The notes below the pieces were generated by a model, which ran no database searches, was not told the origin of the DNA, and saw only the letters and a program-made list of their open reading frames with translations. The position numbers were made by a program, and so were the translations under genes. From assembly GCA_026636295.1 (NCBI GenBank), contig CP089450.1:434001-498000 (forward strand): a stretch of 64,000 bases of DNA. The letters are read 5' to 3'. Of the stretch, positions 53,511 through 63,516 are shown piece after piece. Source of the DNA: Medakamo hakoo. Taxonomy: Eukaryota; Chlorophyta; Trebouxiophyceae; Coccomyxaceae. The stretch's first letter is position 1; each line of letters opens with the position of its first letter.

Positions 53511-54677
53511 ATGAGTTACCAGGTCCGTTCCACACAAACAAACGCGATGGTTAGGCGCTCCGACACCCACACCGCCCGGACCCTGGCTGGGGTGGCGTGG
53601 CGCGCGCTCCTGCGCCCTCACCAGCCTCCGCGACGAATCTGCGACGACAGCAGCGCATTCCTCCGCCTCTCACACACGCCCGCCCACCCGCCACAAAAAA
53701 AAACACAGGACGTCGCCCGCGGCGGCGGTGCCGGCGCGCGCGAGCTGCGCCCCGTCGCCGAGGCGGAAGCGGACGCGGTGAGTCGTGGAGTGGGGAGAGT
53801 GCCGCGTTTTTTTTTGTGCTGCCCGCGCCGCGCGCGCAGGCACGGCGGGGGCGCCCTCACGGCCTCTCCCCCTCCCCCCCTCCAAAAAACAACGCCCACC
53901 CAGACCGAGCGCGCCCTCGTCTCGGACGTCTTCCGCTTACAGACCGACGTCGCCCGCTTGCGCGCTGAAGTCGACAAGCTGGGCGGGCCCGCCGACACGG
54001 CGGAATCCCGGCAACGCCTGGGCGCGAGCCTGGCGTCTGTCCAGGCCGCGGCCAAGGCGGCGGGTGGGAAGGTGGGCGCCGCCCACCGGGCCCGTCCCAC
54101 GCGCCGCACGGCGAAAGTCGCGGCGGACTTGGAAGCGACGCTGAAGGAGTTTGAAGGCCTGCTGAGGCTGGCCCGCCAGCGCGAGGCGGCCAGCCTGCCG
54201 CGGCGGGCGGCCGTGGGCGGCGGCGGCGGCGGCGGCGCGCGCGGCGGGCCGGCCTCCACGACGGCGGCCGCGCTGGACGGCTCGCCGCGCCCCGCCCCTG
54301 CGCCAGCAGCAGCGCCCGCGCAACACCAGCAGGAGCAGGTGCTCGTCGCCGTCGACAGCGCCGCCGCGACGGCGCGGGCGGCGGAGGCGGCCGCCGCGGC
54401 CGTGGCCGAGCGCGAGGCCGGCATCGCGGCCATCGCCACCCAGATCGGCGAAGTCCACGAGATCTTCACCGACCTGGCCACGCTGGTGGCGGACCAGGGC
54501 GCGCAGGTGGACGACATCGAAGCCAACGTGGCTGGCGCGGCGGGGCGGGCGGCCGGCGCGCGGTCGGAACTGGTGCGGGCGGAGCGCGCGCAGCGCGCGG
54601 CGCGCGCGCGGCGGTGCACCGTGCTGGCCGTGGCGGGCGCGGTGCTGGTCGTCCTGGTCGTGGTGCTGGCGAGCTGA
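53511..54677 (+). CDS. SYP2: Qa-SNARE syntaxin, SYP2/PEP12 type
   Basis: Exons 53511-53522 (MSYQ), 53709-53777 and 53904-54677, phase 0; 284 residues. The tiny first exon matches the MSFQD start of plant SYP22; its donor GTCCGT is unusual. Exon 3 begins the Habc region with LVSDVFRLQTDVARLRAEVD and TAESRQRLGASLASVQ. The SNARE motif near the C-terminus reads ERLIS-like REAGIAAIATQIGEVHEIF then LATLVADQGAQVDDIEANV, with the central Gln as expected for a Qa-SNARE. A single C-terminal anchor, VLAVAGAVLVVLVVVLAS, ends the protein. SYP2 syntaxins act in fusion at late endosomes and vacuole. A Gly/Pro/Ala linker separates Habc and SNARE. Confidence 0.88.
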   Translation: MSYQVRSTQTNAMVRRSDTHTARTLAGVAWRALLRPHQPPRRICDDSSAFLRLSHTPAHPPQKKTQDVARGGGAGARELRPVAEAEADAVSRGVGRVPRFFLCCPRRARRHGGGALTASPPPPLQKTTPTQTERALVSDVFRLQTDVARLRAEVDKLGGPADTAESRQRLGASLASVQAAAKAAGGKVGAAHRARPTRRTAKVAADLEATLKEFEGLLRLARQREAASLPRRAAVGGGGGGGARGGPASTTAAALDGSPRPAPAPAAAPAQHQQEQVLVAVDSAAATARAAEAAAAAVAEREAGIAAIATQIGEVHEIFTDLATLVADQGAQVDDIEANVAGAAGRAAGARSELVRAERAQRAARARRCTVLAVAGAVLVVLVVVLAS

Positions 54678-55211
54678 GTGAGAGGGGTAGAAGCGCGGGG
54701 GGCGTGTGTGCGTGTGTGTGTCGACATGTGTGGGTCCAGACCAGGCACACGGACGATCCCATCACACACAAAAACCTTTCCAGCCGCCGCCCTCTCCCTC
54801 GCTCCCCCCTCCGTCGCCTCCTCGCCCGCGCCTGGCGCACACGCCCGCGCCCGCGCACCTGCCTGGCAGGCAGGCGTGCGGGCGCAGGGGCCTAGGGACA
54901 GGGGCGTCGGAACGGCGGGGCAGTCCCCCCCCCTCACTGCCCGAAAAAGAACAGAGTGCGCGCAACACCCCTTTTTTTTGGGGTGCGCCCACCCACGGGG
55001 GGGCATTTCCCAGTCCCCTCCTCCCCCACCCAGCAAGGCTGCGGCCCTCCACGCCCTCCCGCGGACAGGGCACACACGCAGAGGAGGGAGGCACGCGCGC
55101 GCCCTGTCCCCCCACCCCGCCCAATGCGTGTGGGTCGGGAAGGCGTGCGCGCCTCTCCCGCGCCCTCGGCCGCCGCCCCCCACCCTCCCCACGCTCCGCC
55201 CCCTTCTCTTC
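54678..55211. other. Convergent intergenic region, no gene seen
   Basis: 534 bp between the stops of the syntaxin and bZIP genes. It has a (GT)n stretch near 54705-54722 and short C-runs. No gene or RNA is evident. Confidence 0.5.
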
Positions 55212-56787
55212 TCACGCCGCCGGCCCGCCGCCCGCCAGCTTGCCAGACGCGTCACCGGCGCCGCCCAGCTTGGCGCGGTACGCGTCACAGGCTTCGCAGT
55301 GCGAGGCCAGGGCCGCCACCCGCGCCGTCAGGGCGGCGTTCTCGGCGCTGCCGCGCGCGAGCGCGGCCTTGGCGCGCGCCAGCTCCGCCGCCAGGGCCGC
55401 CCGGTGGTAGGCCAGGGCCTCCACCTTCTGGCGCAGCGTTTCCAGGTGCGATTTCTGCTTGAGCTTGGACCGGGCGGCGGACAGGCGGTTGGCGAGGATG
55501 CGGCGGGCGCGCTTGGGGTCGATGCCCGGGTCGAGGCGCGGGTCCATTGCGGGCTGGCGCCCGCCCTTGCCCCGGCGGGCGGCGGCGGCGGCCGCGGCGG
55601 CGGCGGCGGCGGCCGCGGCGCCACCGCCGCCCGACGTCCCGGCACTGGTCCCGCCGCCGTCGGTCGTGGCGCCGCTGGCGGAGGGCGCGGCGTGCGGGGC
55701 GAGGCCGCCGTCCTCGGCGCCCAGGTCGAGCACGGGCGGGGGCAGGGCCGCGACGACGGCCGCGGGCCCGCCAGCCGCCGTCACCGCGGCTTCCGTCCAC
55801 ACCGCCGACGCAGACGCGGCCCGACGCATGGACGAGGCGGGCGGGCCGCCGTCGGAGCCGGAGCCGGTGCGGCCGCCGGGCGCGAGGCGGGCGCCCGCGG
55901 TGCGCGGGCGGGCGCCCGCGCGCTGGGCGCCGGCCGGCGCGGCGGCGGCGCCACGCTTGTTGGCGGCGGCGCCGCCGCCGGCGCCGCCGGACCGGGACCC
56001 GGACCGGGACCCGGACTCCCGGCGCGGGCGCGGGGGCAGGGCCGGCGCGGCGGCGGCGGGAGCGGGCGGGCGGACCGCCGTCGCCACCTGCGCCTCCGCC
56101 TCGTCGTCGTCGTCGTCGTCCAGCGGCAGCACGACGCCGTCCGGCGGCAGCGGCAGGGCCGCCAGGGCGTCGGCCGGCAGGGGTCCGGTGCCGACGCCGC
56201 CCGCCCGCGCGGACGACGGCGGCGAGACGGGGACGGGGACGACGTGCGGCGGCGGGCCGCCGGCGGTGTGGGGCGCCAGGCCGCCGCCGCGGAGGGCCGC
56301 CGCGACGCCCGCGGCCGAGCCGAGGCCTTTGGGCGTCAGGCCGCCCGGCGGGGTGGCCACGCCGCCGCCGGGCGGTGGGGGCAGGCCCAAGTCGAGGCCG
56401 TCCAGGTCGAAGCCGGCGTCGGCCCAGGTGGAGAGGGCGGCCTGTGTGTGCGTGGGGGTGGGAAAGAGGTGTGTGTGTGTGTGGGAGGGGGGAAAGAAGC
56501 GGAGGTGGACGGGGGGCTGTGTGTGGCTGTGGGGCAAGGCAGCGACAGAGCGGCGCTCTGTGCCCGCCGGATCCGGGCGTGTGCCTCACGCGCCCGCCCC
56601 CAGGCTCAACATGGGGTGCCCACTCCTCGGGAGGACACACTGCTGGACGGGTCGGACGCCCGCGGCGCGGCCCCCCCCCCCTCACCGTCCCCCTCACCTG
56701 CGGGTCATTCCACCCGCCGCGGACGACGGCGGGCCCGAGCGCGTCGCCGCCGCCGGACAGCCAGTTGCCCGAGCCGGAGCCCGGCAT
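55212..56787 (-). CDS. bZIP transcription factor, plant group I (VIP1-like)
   Basis: Exons 56787-56698 (30 codons) and 56441-55212, phase 0, donor GTGAGG; 439 residues. The basic region IDPKRARRILANRLSAARSK is followed by KLKQKSHLETLRQKVEALAY and a leucine-type heptad pattern. The Lys after the Ser-Ala-Ala-Arg core (where most bZIPs have Arg) together with PKRARRILANR marks plant group I. The N-terminal 290 residues are Gly/Ala/Pro-rich with an acidic run (PLDDDDDDEAEAQVA). A Cys pair (HCEACDAYRAKLG) sits after the zipper. Group I factors act in vascular, osmosensory and stress responses in plants; a role here is unknown. Its upstream gap is long (830 bp). Confidence 0.88.
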
Positions 56788-57617
56788 GTCGGATGCAGGA
56801 CCAGGAGTGGACGGCACGGCCGGCTACGTGAAAAGTGGGGGTGTGGGCGTGTTGCAGTTGTCTGGTGGCGGGGGGGAGGGCCTGCTTTTTTTCTTGGAGG
56901 GAGAGAGAGAGGTTAGGGCCGTGCGCGCGCGCGCGCGCGGTGGGGGAGCACAGTGCATGCGGCCGCTTCGCGCGCGGCGTGGCGCCCATCCAGGCGAGGA
57001 GTCGATAGCCCCACCGCCACTGTCTGAGACCAAAGCATCTAAGCTTGGCCTCCAAACTGTCGGAGGCGTGTCCGGTGCTGGTACCAGGGCGGCGCCGCGC
57101 CTTCTTCCAAGCGGCGTCCCTCCCTCGCGGCAACGCCTCAACCGCAACCCCATCGACGAGCCGCTCAACTCCCGCTCGCTCCAGCCGCCCGCCGCCGTTT
57201 CACCCTTGTTGGGCCAGCTAGACAGGGGCCGCATTGCCTGCACAAGCGTGTGACAGGCGTGGAAGGCGGGCGTGGGCGGCTGCACGGCCGCCGCCAGCGC
57301 TCCGAGCCGAGGGGGGCAGGAGTGGCTAGCGCGCCGATGGGAAATGCGTTGGAAAGAAAGGAACGCCCCGCAACGGCGAAAACGCACCAGGATCGATGCC
57401 AGGCCAGTCAGGGCGCAGGACGGGTGCCCTTGGCGCGTGTAGAGGGTGTGGAGGACGCGGGAGAGGTGTGAAAAGGAAGGGCGAGTGGCGCCCTTTCCCC
57501 TCTTGGGATGCCGAGCGCGCGGAGCAAAGAGCGTGGTTTGGCGTTCAGTGCTGTGAGGGCCCCCTCCCTCAGGAGGGGGGGGGGGGCACACCCGCCCTTG
57601 CATTTACAGCCCCCGCT
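56788..57617. other. Long upstream region of the bZIP gene, no gene seen
   Basis: 830 bp between the NDR-kinase stop and the bZIP start, both on the minus strand, the longest non-repetitive gap after 31-33 kb. The minus strand is open over much of it, but the translation has no conserved pattern. It may contain the bZIP 5' untranslated region or a small unrecognised gene. Confidence 0.45.
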
Positions 57618-59276
57618 CTACGGTCCCAGCGTGCCACGAAACGTGTACCCCACAAAGTCGGCGTCCGCGCGTTTCCACCGCCGACCGCGGCCATCCGCGC
57701 CCGCTGGAGGGTGGGACGGGTCGGGCGCGGCGCTCCCAGGCGCGGCGGGTGAGGGGTGGCCCTCGTCCCGCCGCTCGTCCGCGTGCGCCGCGCCGTCGAC
57801 GTGCATGCCCAGGCCCACGCCGCCGTCGTCGACAGACGAAAAATCGTCAAAGTGGGAGACGTCGGCCGGGCCGCTCAACGCCGGCACGTGCGGCGGCGCC
57901 GCGGACGCCAGGGTGCCCCAGTCGACGCCCGCGAAGAAAGGGTGGCCCATCACCTCCTCCGCGCCGCGCGGCCCGGCGCCCAGGCGGTCGGGCGCGTCGC
58001 ACAGCAGGCGGGCCAGGAGGTCGACGGCGTCCGGCCCGACGACGGCCGGGTCCGGCAGCACCAGGGTCTCCCGCCACGCGACGGCCCGGCGGACAGTCTC
58101 CGCGGGCGTCGGCGCGGCAAACGGTGGATGCCCCGCCAGCGCCTCGTACAGGACGGCGCCCACGGACCACCAGTCGGCCGCGGGGCCGTAGCCGCCCGGC
58201 GACCGGAGGAGGACCTCGGGCGCGATGTAGTCCGGCGTGCCGACGGTGGAGAAGGCGGCCGCCCGGCGGTGGGTGGTGGTGGTGGTGGTGGTGGCGGTGG
58301 CGGGACTCGCACCGGCCGCGGCCTCCGCCCCGCCGCTGCTCCCCGCGGCCTCCTCCCGCCACTCCACCGCCGTGCACAGCCCGAAGTCCGACAGCTTGAC
58401 CCGGCCGCCCGCGTCCAGCAGGACGTTGTCGGGCTTGATGTCCCGGTGCACGTACCCCGCGGCGTGGATGGCGCCGACGGCCGTGGCGAGTTGGGCGCCG
58501 TAAAAGCGGACGGCGGCGGGCGGTAGCGTGTCGACGCGCTGCAGCAGCGTCAGCAGGTCCCCGCCCGGGCAGTAGTCCATCACCAGGAACAGGCGGGCCT
58601 CGTCCTGGAAGGTGGCCCGCAGCTTGACGATGAAGGGGCACGCGCGCAGGGGCGACGCGGCCAGCGCGTCGCGCTCCGACCGGACGTGCGCGACCTGGCC
58701 CCGCGCCCGCATCTCGCCCTTGTCCAGCGCCTTGACCGCGACCAGGGCGCCGGTGCTGCGTTCGCGCGCCAGGCGGACTTCGCCGAACGCGCCCCGGCCG
58801 ATGAGGGCCAGGGAGGTGTAGTCGGACGGCGAGGGGCGGCGGGCGCCGGACCGGCGGGAAGACGTGGGCGGCGCGGTGGGTGGGTGGGCGGCCGCGGCGG
58901 CGGCCGACGGCGGTTGGCTGCTCGCGGCCGTTTCGGCGGCGGCGCTGGAGGGGAAGGGAGGGCGGGAGGCGGCGCGTGAGCGTGTGGCGTGTGAGGCAGG
59001 CTGCGCCGTCCGTGCCCCGTGCCGGCACGCGGGGGGTGGGTGGGTGGCCGCCACAGCACCGTGCCTCCACCCACCCATCCACCGACCCGCCCCCTCTCAC
59101 CTCCTCGCCGCCCGGGCCGCCGCCACCCGGCCCTGCTGTTCTGCGGCCAGCGCCTCGATAAACTGCTTGGCGGCGGCGGCTCGGCGCAGCGTGTCGGCCG
59201 TGGGCGGGTCCAGGGCTTCGCCGCCGCGGAGGGACGCGACTGCAGCCGAGGCGGCGGGGTGCCGGCCGCGGAGCAT
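57618..59276 (-). CDS. NDR: NDR/LATS-family AGC protein kinase
   Basis: Exons 59276-59101 and 58944-57618, phase 2 join, donor GTGAGA; 500 residues. The N-terminal regulatory helix AAAAKQFIEALAAEQQGRVA corresponds to the MOB-binding region. Kinase motifs: GRGAFGEVRLAR, VAVKALDK, YVHRDIKPDNVLL, LSDFGLC, then the insert between DFG and APE typical of NDR kinases (here Ala/Thr-rich), and STVGTPDYIAPEVLL with the activating Ser. The hydrophobic motif is DFVGYTFRG, matching FxGYTY of NDR. The linker between the MOB helix and kinase is shortened and Ala-rich. NDR kinases control cell division and polarity with MOB partners. Confidence 0.9.
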
Positions 59277-59551
59277 GTTTTTTTTTTCAATGCGCGCCTG
59301 TGCTGTTCGTTGTCGGGTGGGGTGACAGCGGCGACGCCAGGGCTTTTCGCTCCCGCAAGAGCCAAGACAGTGAGGCCGGGCTTCCGTTAATGTGGAGTTT
59401 GGAGGCAGGCGTGGGCTGGCGTGCGCGTGGAGGCGGCGGGAGCGCGTGCCGACGCAGAGAAAAAACACGCGTCTGGGAGGCCCTGCCCCGCACGACCGAA
59501 CCTCCCACCCTGCTTCCGCTCCTCTCCTGCTGCCGTGTTTTTTTTCCCAAT

Positions 59552-60297
59552 CTACAGCCCCGGCCCCACCAGCTCGCCCCTCGCCGCCAGCTCCGCCCGG
59601 ACGACGCCGCCGTACCCCCCCCGCCCCGGGTCGAAGTCGGTCCGGTACTCGTCGCGCACCTGGCCGCCCGCGCGCCCCCGGCCGAACTGCCGCCCCTCCA
59701 CGAAACCCCAATCAAAGTCGGCGCGGATGGGGCGGTCGTCCAGGGCGGCGCCGCCCAGGTACTTGACCGCCGCCTCGGCGGACGCCCGGTCCGCGAAGAC
59801 CACAAAGCAAAAGCCGCAGGGCGTGCGTCGGTGCTTGTCCAGGCCCATGACGATGCGCGTGACGCGCCCGGCCCGGCTGAAGGCGTCGTGCACCTGCTCT
59901 TCCGTCGTGTAAAAGGACAGGTTGCCGATGTACAGGGTCGTGGAAGTGCGCAGGCGGGCGTCGAATTCCTCCTGTTTTTGGGGGTGTGGGGCGGACGTGT
60001 CGTTCATGAGCGAGAGAGGGGAGCGGAGTTGGTCAGGAGCGGGCGGAGAGGTGTGTTTTGTTTGTGTCTCGCGCCCCCACCCTCCGCCTCTCACCTGCGT
60101 GCCCTCGAACCGGCGGTCCCGGTACTGTGAGATGGCCGGGTCCAGGCGCTGTTGGTGTGGGGTGTGGGTGGAAGGGTGGGACGGGCGTGAAGCGTGAAAT
60201 GCATCGGCCGGGCAGTGGCGCGACCAAAAAAAAAACGAGCGCAGCCGCCCACCTCCGCGCGCGCTGAAAGTCCGCTCACCTTCAAGATGTGGGCCAT
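59552..60297 (-). CDS. CBP20: Nuclear cap-binding protein subunit 2 (CBP20)
   Basis: Exons 60297-60280 (MAHILK), 60148-60095 and 59971-59552, all phase 0; 163 residues. The sequence [20 protein letters not shown] leads into the [43 protein letters not shown] and [13 protein letters not shown]. The C-terminal part has [19 protein letters not shown] and DPGRGGYGG. The aromatic and charged residues that stack the m7G cap (the Tyr pair, and Arg/Asp in the C-terminal segment) are present. CBP20 with CBP80 binds capped nuclear RNAs and supports splicing and export. The C-terminal tail is shorter than in land plants, which carry nuclear-localisation repeats. Confidence 0.95.
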
Positions 60298-60607
60298 GGT
60301 GTGCTGGGCGCACGCAGCCCGCGCGCGAGAAAAGTCAGAGAAAAGGGAGGTCGTCGGCGCGAGAACGAAAACGCACCACGTGCTCGGCCCCGTTTGGCAG
60401 AGTGGAGGCCGAACCATCCACCCTCCCAACCCGTCCAGTTTTTTTTTTCTTCGTCCGGTGAAAAAAAATGCTACAAACAACTCACAACCGTGGGAAGACG
60501 ACGAGAAGGTAGCGACGGTGCGCGCCGTCCTCACTCCACGCCTCTTTCCCTGCTGGCCACACTCCCTCCACCCCCATCAGAAAAAAAGCCACCACCCACC
60601 CCTTGCC
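60298..60607. other. Intergenic region, no gene seen
   Basis: 310 bp between the FTR stop and the CBP20 start on the minus strand. It should contain the CBP20 promoter. It has T/A runs near 60438 and 60460. Confidence 0.4.
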
Positions 60608-61469
60608 TCACATCCCTTTCGTCGCCTCCGCAATCTCGTCCATCGTGATCTCGCGTTCCTCGCCCGCGAAATCGTTGTCGGGCGTCAGGAACAGCATGCA
60701 GTGGCATTCCTTGCGCTCCCGCATCGGCACGCACGGACAGTTCCAGAAACCCTGCTCGGCTTCCGCGGCCTTGTCGTCATAGTGGCGGCACGGGCACAGC
60801 GGCGCGCCCAGTTCCTCCTTGTGTTCGGCCAAGCCTTTGATGACGACGGCCGTGACGGACTTGTCCACGCAGAAAAACGTGTCGGTCCTGGAGAGCGGGG
60901 GGACGACGGAATGCATGGTGAGAGGACGCGAAGAGAGAGAGAGAGATAGAGAGCGTGGGCAAGGTTGATTTTTCGTTGCGCCGCCGACCAACACAAAAAA
61001 ACGCACCGTTTGGCGCACTGCTCCGCAAACTTGCGCATCATCTCCACCGTCTTGGCATCCGGCTCAGAACCTGGCGTGCGTGAGTGGACGTGTTTGGTGG
61101 AGGAGGTGAGGGGAGCGGGGCGTGGGAGGCACGTTTGTTTCTGCGCTTCTCGACCGCCACACCAGCGCTGTCCAAGCGATCGACGCGGGCGTCGCATGGG
61201 AGGAGGCACGGCGTTCTTCAACACCACACATGCACGGACGGCTGGAGCGAGACCAGGCGCGCCTGCTGGGCTGCCTGGAGAGGCGCCGCAGCGTCTCAGG
61301 CCTCCACCACACTCGCGACAAGAAAGCTTGCGCTCCCTCTCCTCGTCCTCGCGCATCCGCAAAAAAACGCACCGCCTTCCGCCGCGACACGCACGGCGCG
61401 GCGCCGCGGCACGGGCCTCCGGGTCCCGGACAGGGGTGCCGCGCGGGTCAGGCAAGTCGTGGGCGGCAT
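60608..61469 (-). CDS. FTRB: Ferredoxin:thioredoxin reductase catalytic (beta) chain, plastid
   Basis: Exons 61469-61373, 61070-61007 and 60887-60608; 146 residues; phases 1 and 2; donors GTGCGT twice. The first exon encodes a transit peptide (MPPTTCLTRAAPLSG, then RRRAVRVAAEG). The mature chain has EPDAKTVEMMRKFAEQCAKR, RTDTFFCVDKSVTAVVIKGL, LCPCRHYDDKAAEAEQGFW and NCPCVPMRERKECHCMLFL. The CPC, CPC and CHC motifs give the cysteines that hold the 4Fe-4S cluster and the redox-active disulfide. FTR passes electrons from photosystem I via ferredoxin to thioredoxins in the stroma. The start diverges from the two-RRM gene by only 134 bp. Confidence 0.97.
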
Positions 61470-61603
61470 CCGTCTTCTGAGCTGCGTTCTCTTTTTCTTG
61501 TTGGTTAAACAAACCTCTGCACCCGCGTTCACAGCGACGAAAGAGGGGGGTCGGTTTCTTTTTCTTCGCCTCACCCCGGAAACAAAAAAGCAAGACACAC
61601 ACC

Positions 61604-62881
61604 ATGGCGGCCGTCGAGGAAGCTCCTGCTGCCGCCGGGACGCAGGAGGTCGTCATCGGTGAGTACGCTCGGGCGGTGGGACGGTGTGAAACCGCGCGGG
61701 CCGGGCGCGCGGGCGACGGAAGAATGCGTTTTGCTCCAGACATCTTCTCGCCTTTCGCCGGCCCAACCTCGACCGGCCGAAGTGAGCGCGTTTTTTTTTT
61801 CTGCTGCCGTCGCCTCACCCCCGCGCAGGGGGGCGTCTGCCAGACTCGACCGCATCCACCACCCCCTTTGCACGCCCCGGATGCCGAGCTTGGCCTGGGC
61901 CTGCAAAGATCGGCGAGTCTTCGACTCAGCCGGCCGTGAGCGGCGTTTTTGGACGCCCAAAAAGCCGACGAAAAAACGCGGGGAAGAGCCGCGGGCCGTT
62001 GCTGCCTGCTCTCCTCCCAGGCGCCGGGCCGGACAGGCAATGGCCTCTGTTCTCGGCCGCCCTCCCCACGCCACTCCCAGTGGTCTGCGTCCCGCCTCCC
62101 GCCCGCGGCATGGCCGGGACGACACCTTCAACAGCAGCGAGGCGGATGGCCGAAATCCGCACTCCCCCGTCCCCGCCGCACCCCTTTTTGTCCGCCCGGC
62201 CGCGCTTTATCTTCTCGAGCCGGCACCCTCACCCTCCCCACCCATCCCCCTCTCCCCACCACCCCCCTCCCTCGCCCAACCCTGCCAGGCAAGCGCTGCT
62301 TCGTCGGCAACCTGGCCTGGCGCACGTCCTGGCAGGACCTGAAGGACGCCTTCCGCGGCGCGGGCACCGTCGTGTACGCCAACGTCATGCGCGACGACGC
62401 CGGCCGGTCGAAAGGGTGGGGCATCGTCGAGTTTGCGGCGCCGGAGGAAGCGCTGGCCGCCATCGCGGCCCTGAACGGGTCGGAGCTGGCCGGCCGCAAG
62501 CTGCTCGTGCGCGAGGACCGCGAGGACCGGGACGTCAAAGCCCACCACGCGGGCGGGGCGGAGGGCGAGCGCCGGGAGCGCCCGCCGCGCGAGCGCCGCC
62601 CGCGCCCGCCGCGCGAGGAGCGGCCCGAAGCCTCGTCCGGCCTCCAGGTCGTCGTCCAGGGGCTGCCCTGGGCGTACACCGGCGACGACCTGCGCCCGCT
62701 GTTCGCCGAGTTTGGCGAGATCACGGCCGCCGAAGTGGTCATGGGCCGGGACGGCCGGTCGCGCGGGTACGGGACCGTGCGCTTCGCCGACGGCGCGGGC
62801 GCGGCCGCCGCGATCGCGGGCAAGCACGGCACCGACCTGGAAGGCCGCACGCTGACGGTGAAGATGGACCGGTACGCGTGA
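61604..62881 (+). CDS. Two-RRM protein of the Gbp/G-strand-binding type
   Basis: Exons 61604-61658 and 62289-62881, phase 1, donor GTGAGT; 215 residues; intron 630 bp, second longest here. RRM1 contains KRCFVGNLAWRTSWQDLKDA, SKGWGIVEFAAPEEALAAI and the piece LLVREDREDRD, which recalls the algal/plant Gbp1-like telomere- and RNA-binding proteins. A linker of Arg/Glu/Pro repeats (ERRERPPRERRPRPP) follows. RRM2 has LQVVVQGLPWAYTGDDLRPL and SRGYGTVRFADG. The protein ends shortly after RRM2. Proteins of this type bind single-stranded G-rich nucleic acid or mRNA; which applies here cannot be told from sequence. Confidence 0.85.
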
Positions 62882-62904
62882 GAGGCACGCTGCTGTGCTG
62901 CGAG

Positions 62905-62944
<40 letters not shown>

Positions 62945-63516
62945 TGTGAGCGTGCGTGCGTGTGAGCGTGCGTGCGTGTGAGTGAGCGTCTTGTCTCTCC
63001 CTGCCTGAGAAGATGAAAAGAAAACAGAGGCAGGCGCGGCGAGTGAGTGAGACGAGAGCGTGTGCGTGTTTTTTTTCGCCCGGTGGAACCAACCCGCAAA
63101 AGTCCTTCCTTTCTGTGGGGCAGTGAGAGGTGTGGGGAAGAGTTCCGGAGTGTTTGTGCGTGTGTTAAGGCCTGGTGTTTCGGTGCCCTTCCATCCTCCT
63201 TTGTTCGGTGCGTGGTCGGGGGGAAGGTTGAAAAAAACGGAGCCCGCCGCTCGGAGGGGAGCTTCTCTCTCTTTGGTCACACACATCACCCGCCCACACG
63301 CACACACACTCTCACGCACACGAAAGTCTCATAAAGCCGGGCGTGGCCGGTGGGGGAAGGGGGAGAGAGCGTTTCTCCGCCGCCACACCCCCAACGAAAC
63401 TCTCCCAGTCCATCCATCCATCCACTCTCTTGTGAAGGAGAGAAAACACACACCGCCGGCCGCGCCCGCCACTCGGGCCGCGAGCCGGCCGGCTTCTAAA
63501 GCCGGGCCGCTGCTCC
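62882..63516. other. Convergent intergenic region with (GCGT)n repeats
   Basis: 635 bp between the Gbp-like stop and the Lhcb4 stop. It starts with the tetranucleotide run and continues with T- and CA-rich sequence. No gene or structured RNA is evident; it probably holds both 3' untranslated regions. Confidence 0.5.
62904..62980 (+). repeat. (GTGC)n tetranucleotide repeat
   Basis: About ten uninterrupted GTGC/CGTG units followed by variant units with GTGTGAGC, just downstream of the Gbp-like gene. Confidence 0.9.

Noticed and set aside
45148-54677. A functional cluster of endomembrane-traffic genes
   Set aside because: GAT adaptor, Vps34 and syntaxin are close but face different ways and are mixed with a GATA factor; there is no sign of co-regulation.
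56824-57603. 259-codon minus-strand frame upstream of the bZIP gene
   Set aside because: It has no start context, no conserved motif and ordinary intergenic composition; kept only as a gap note.
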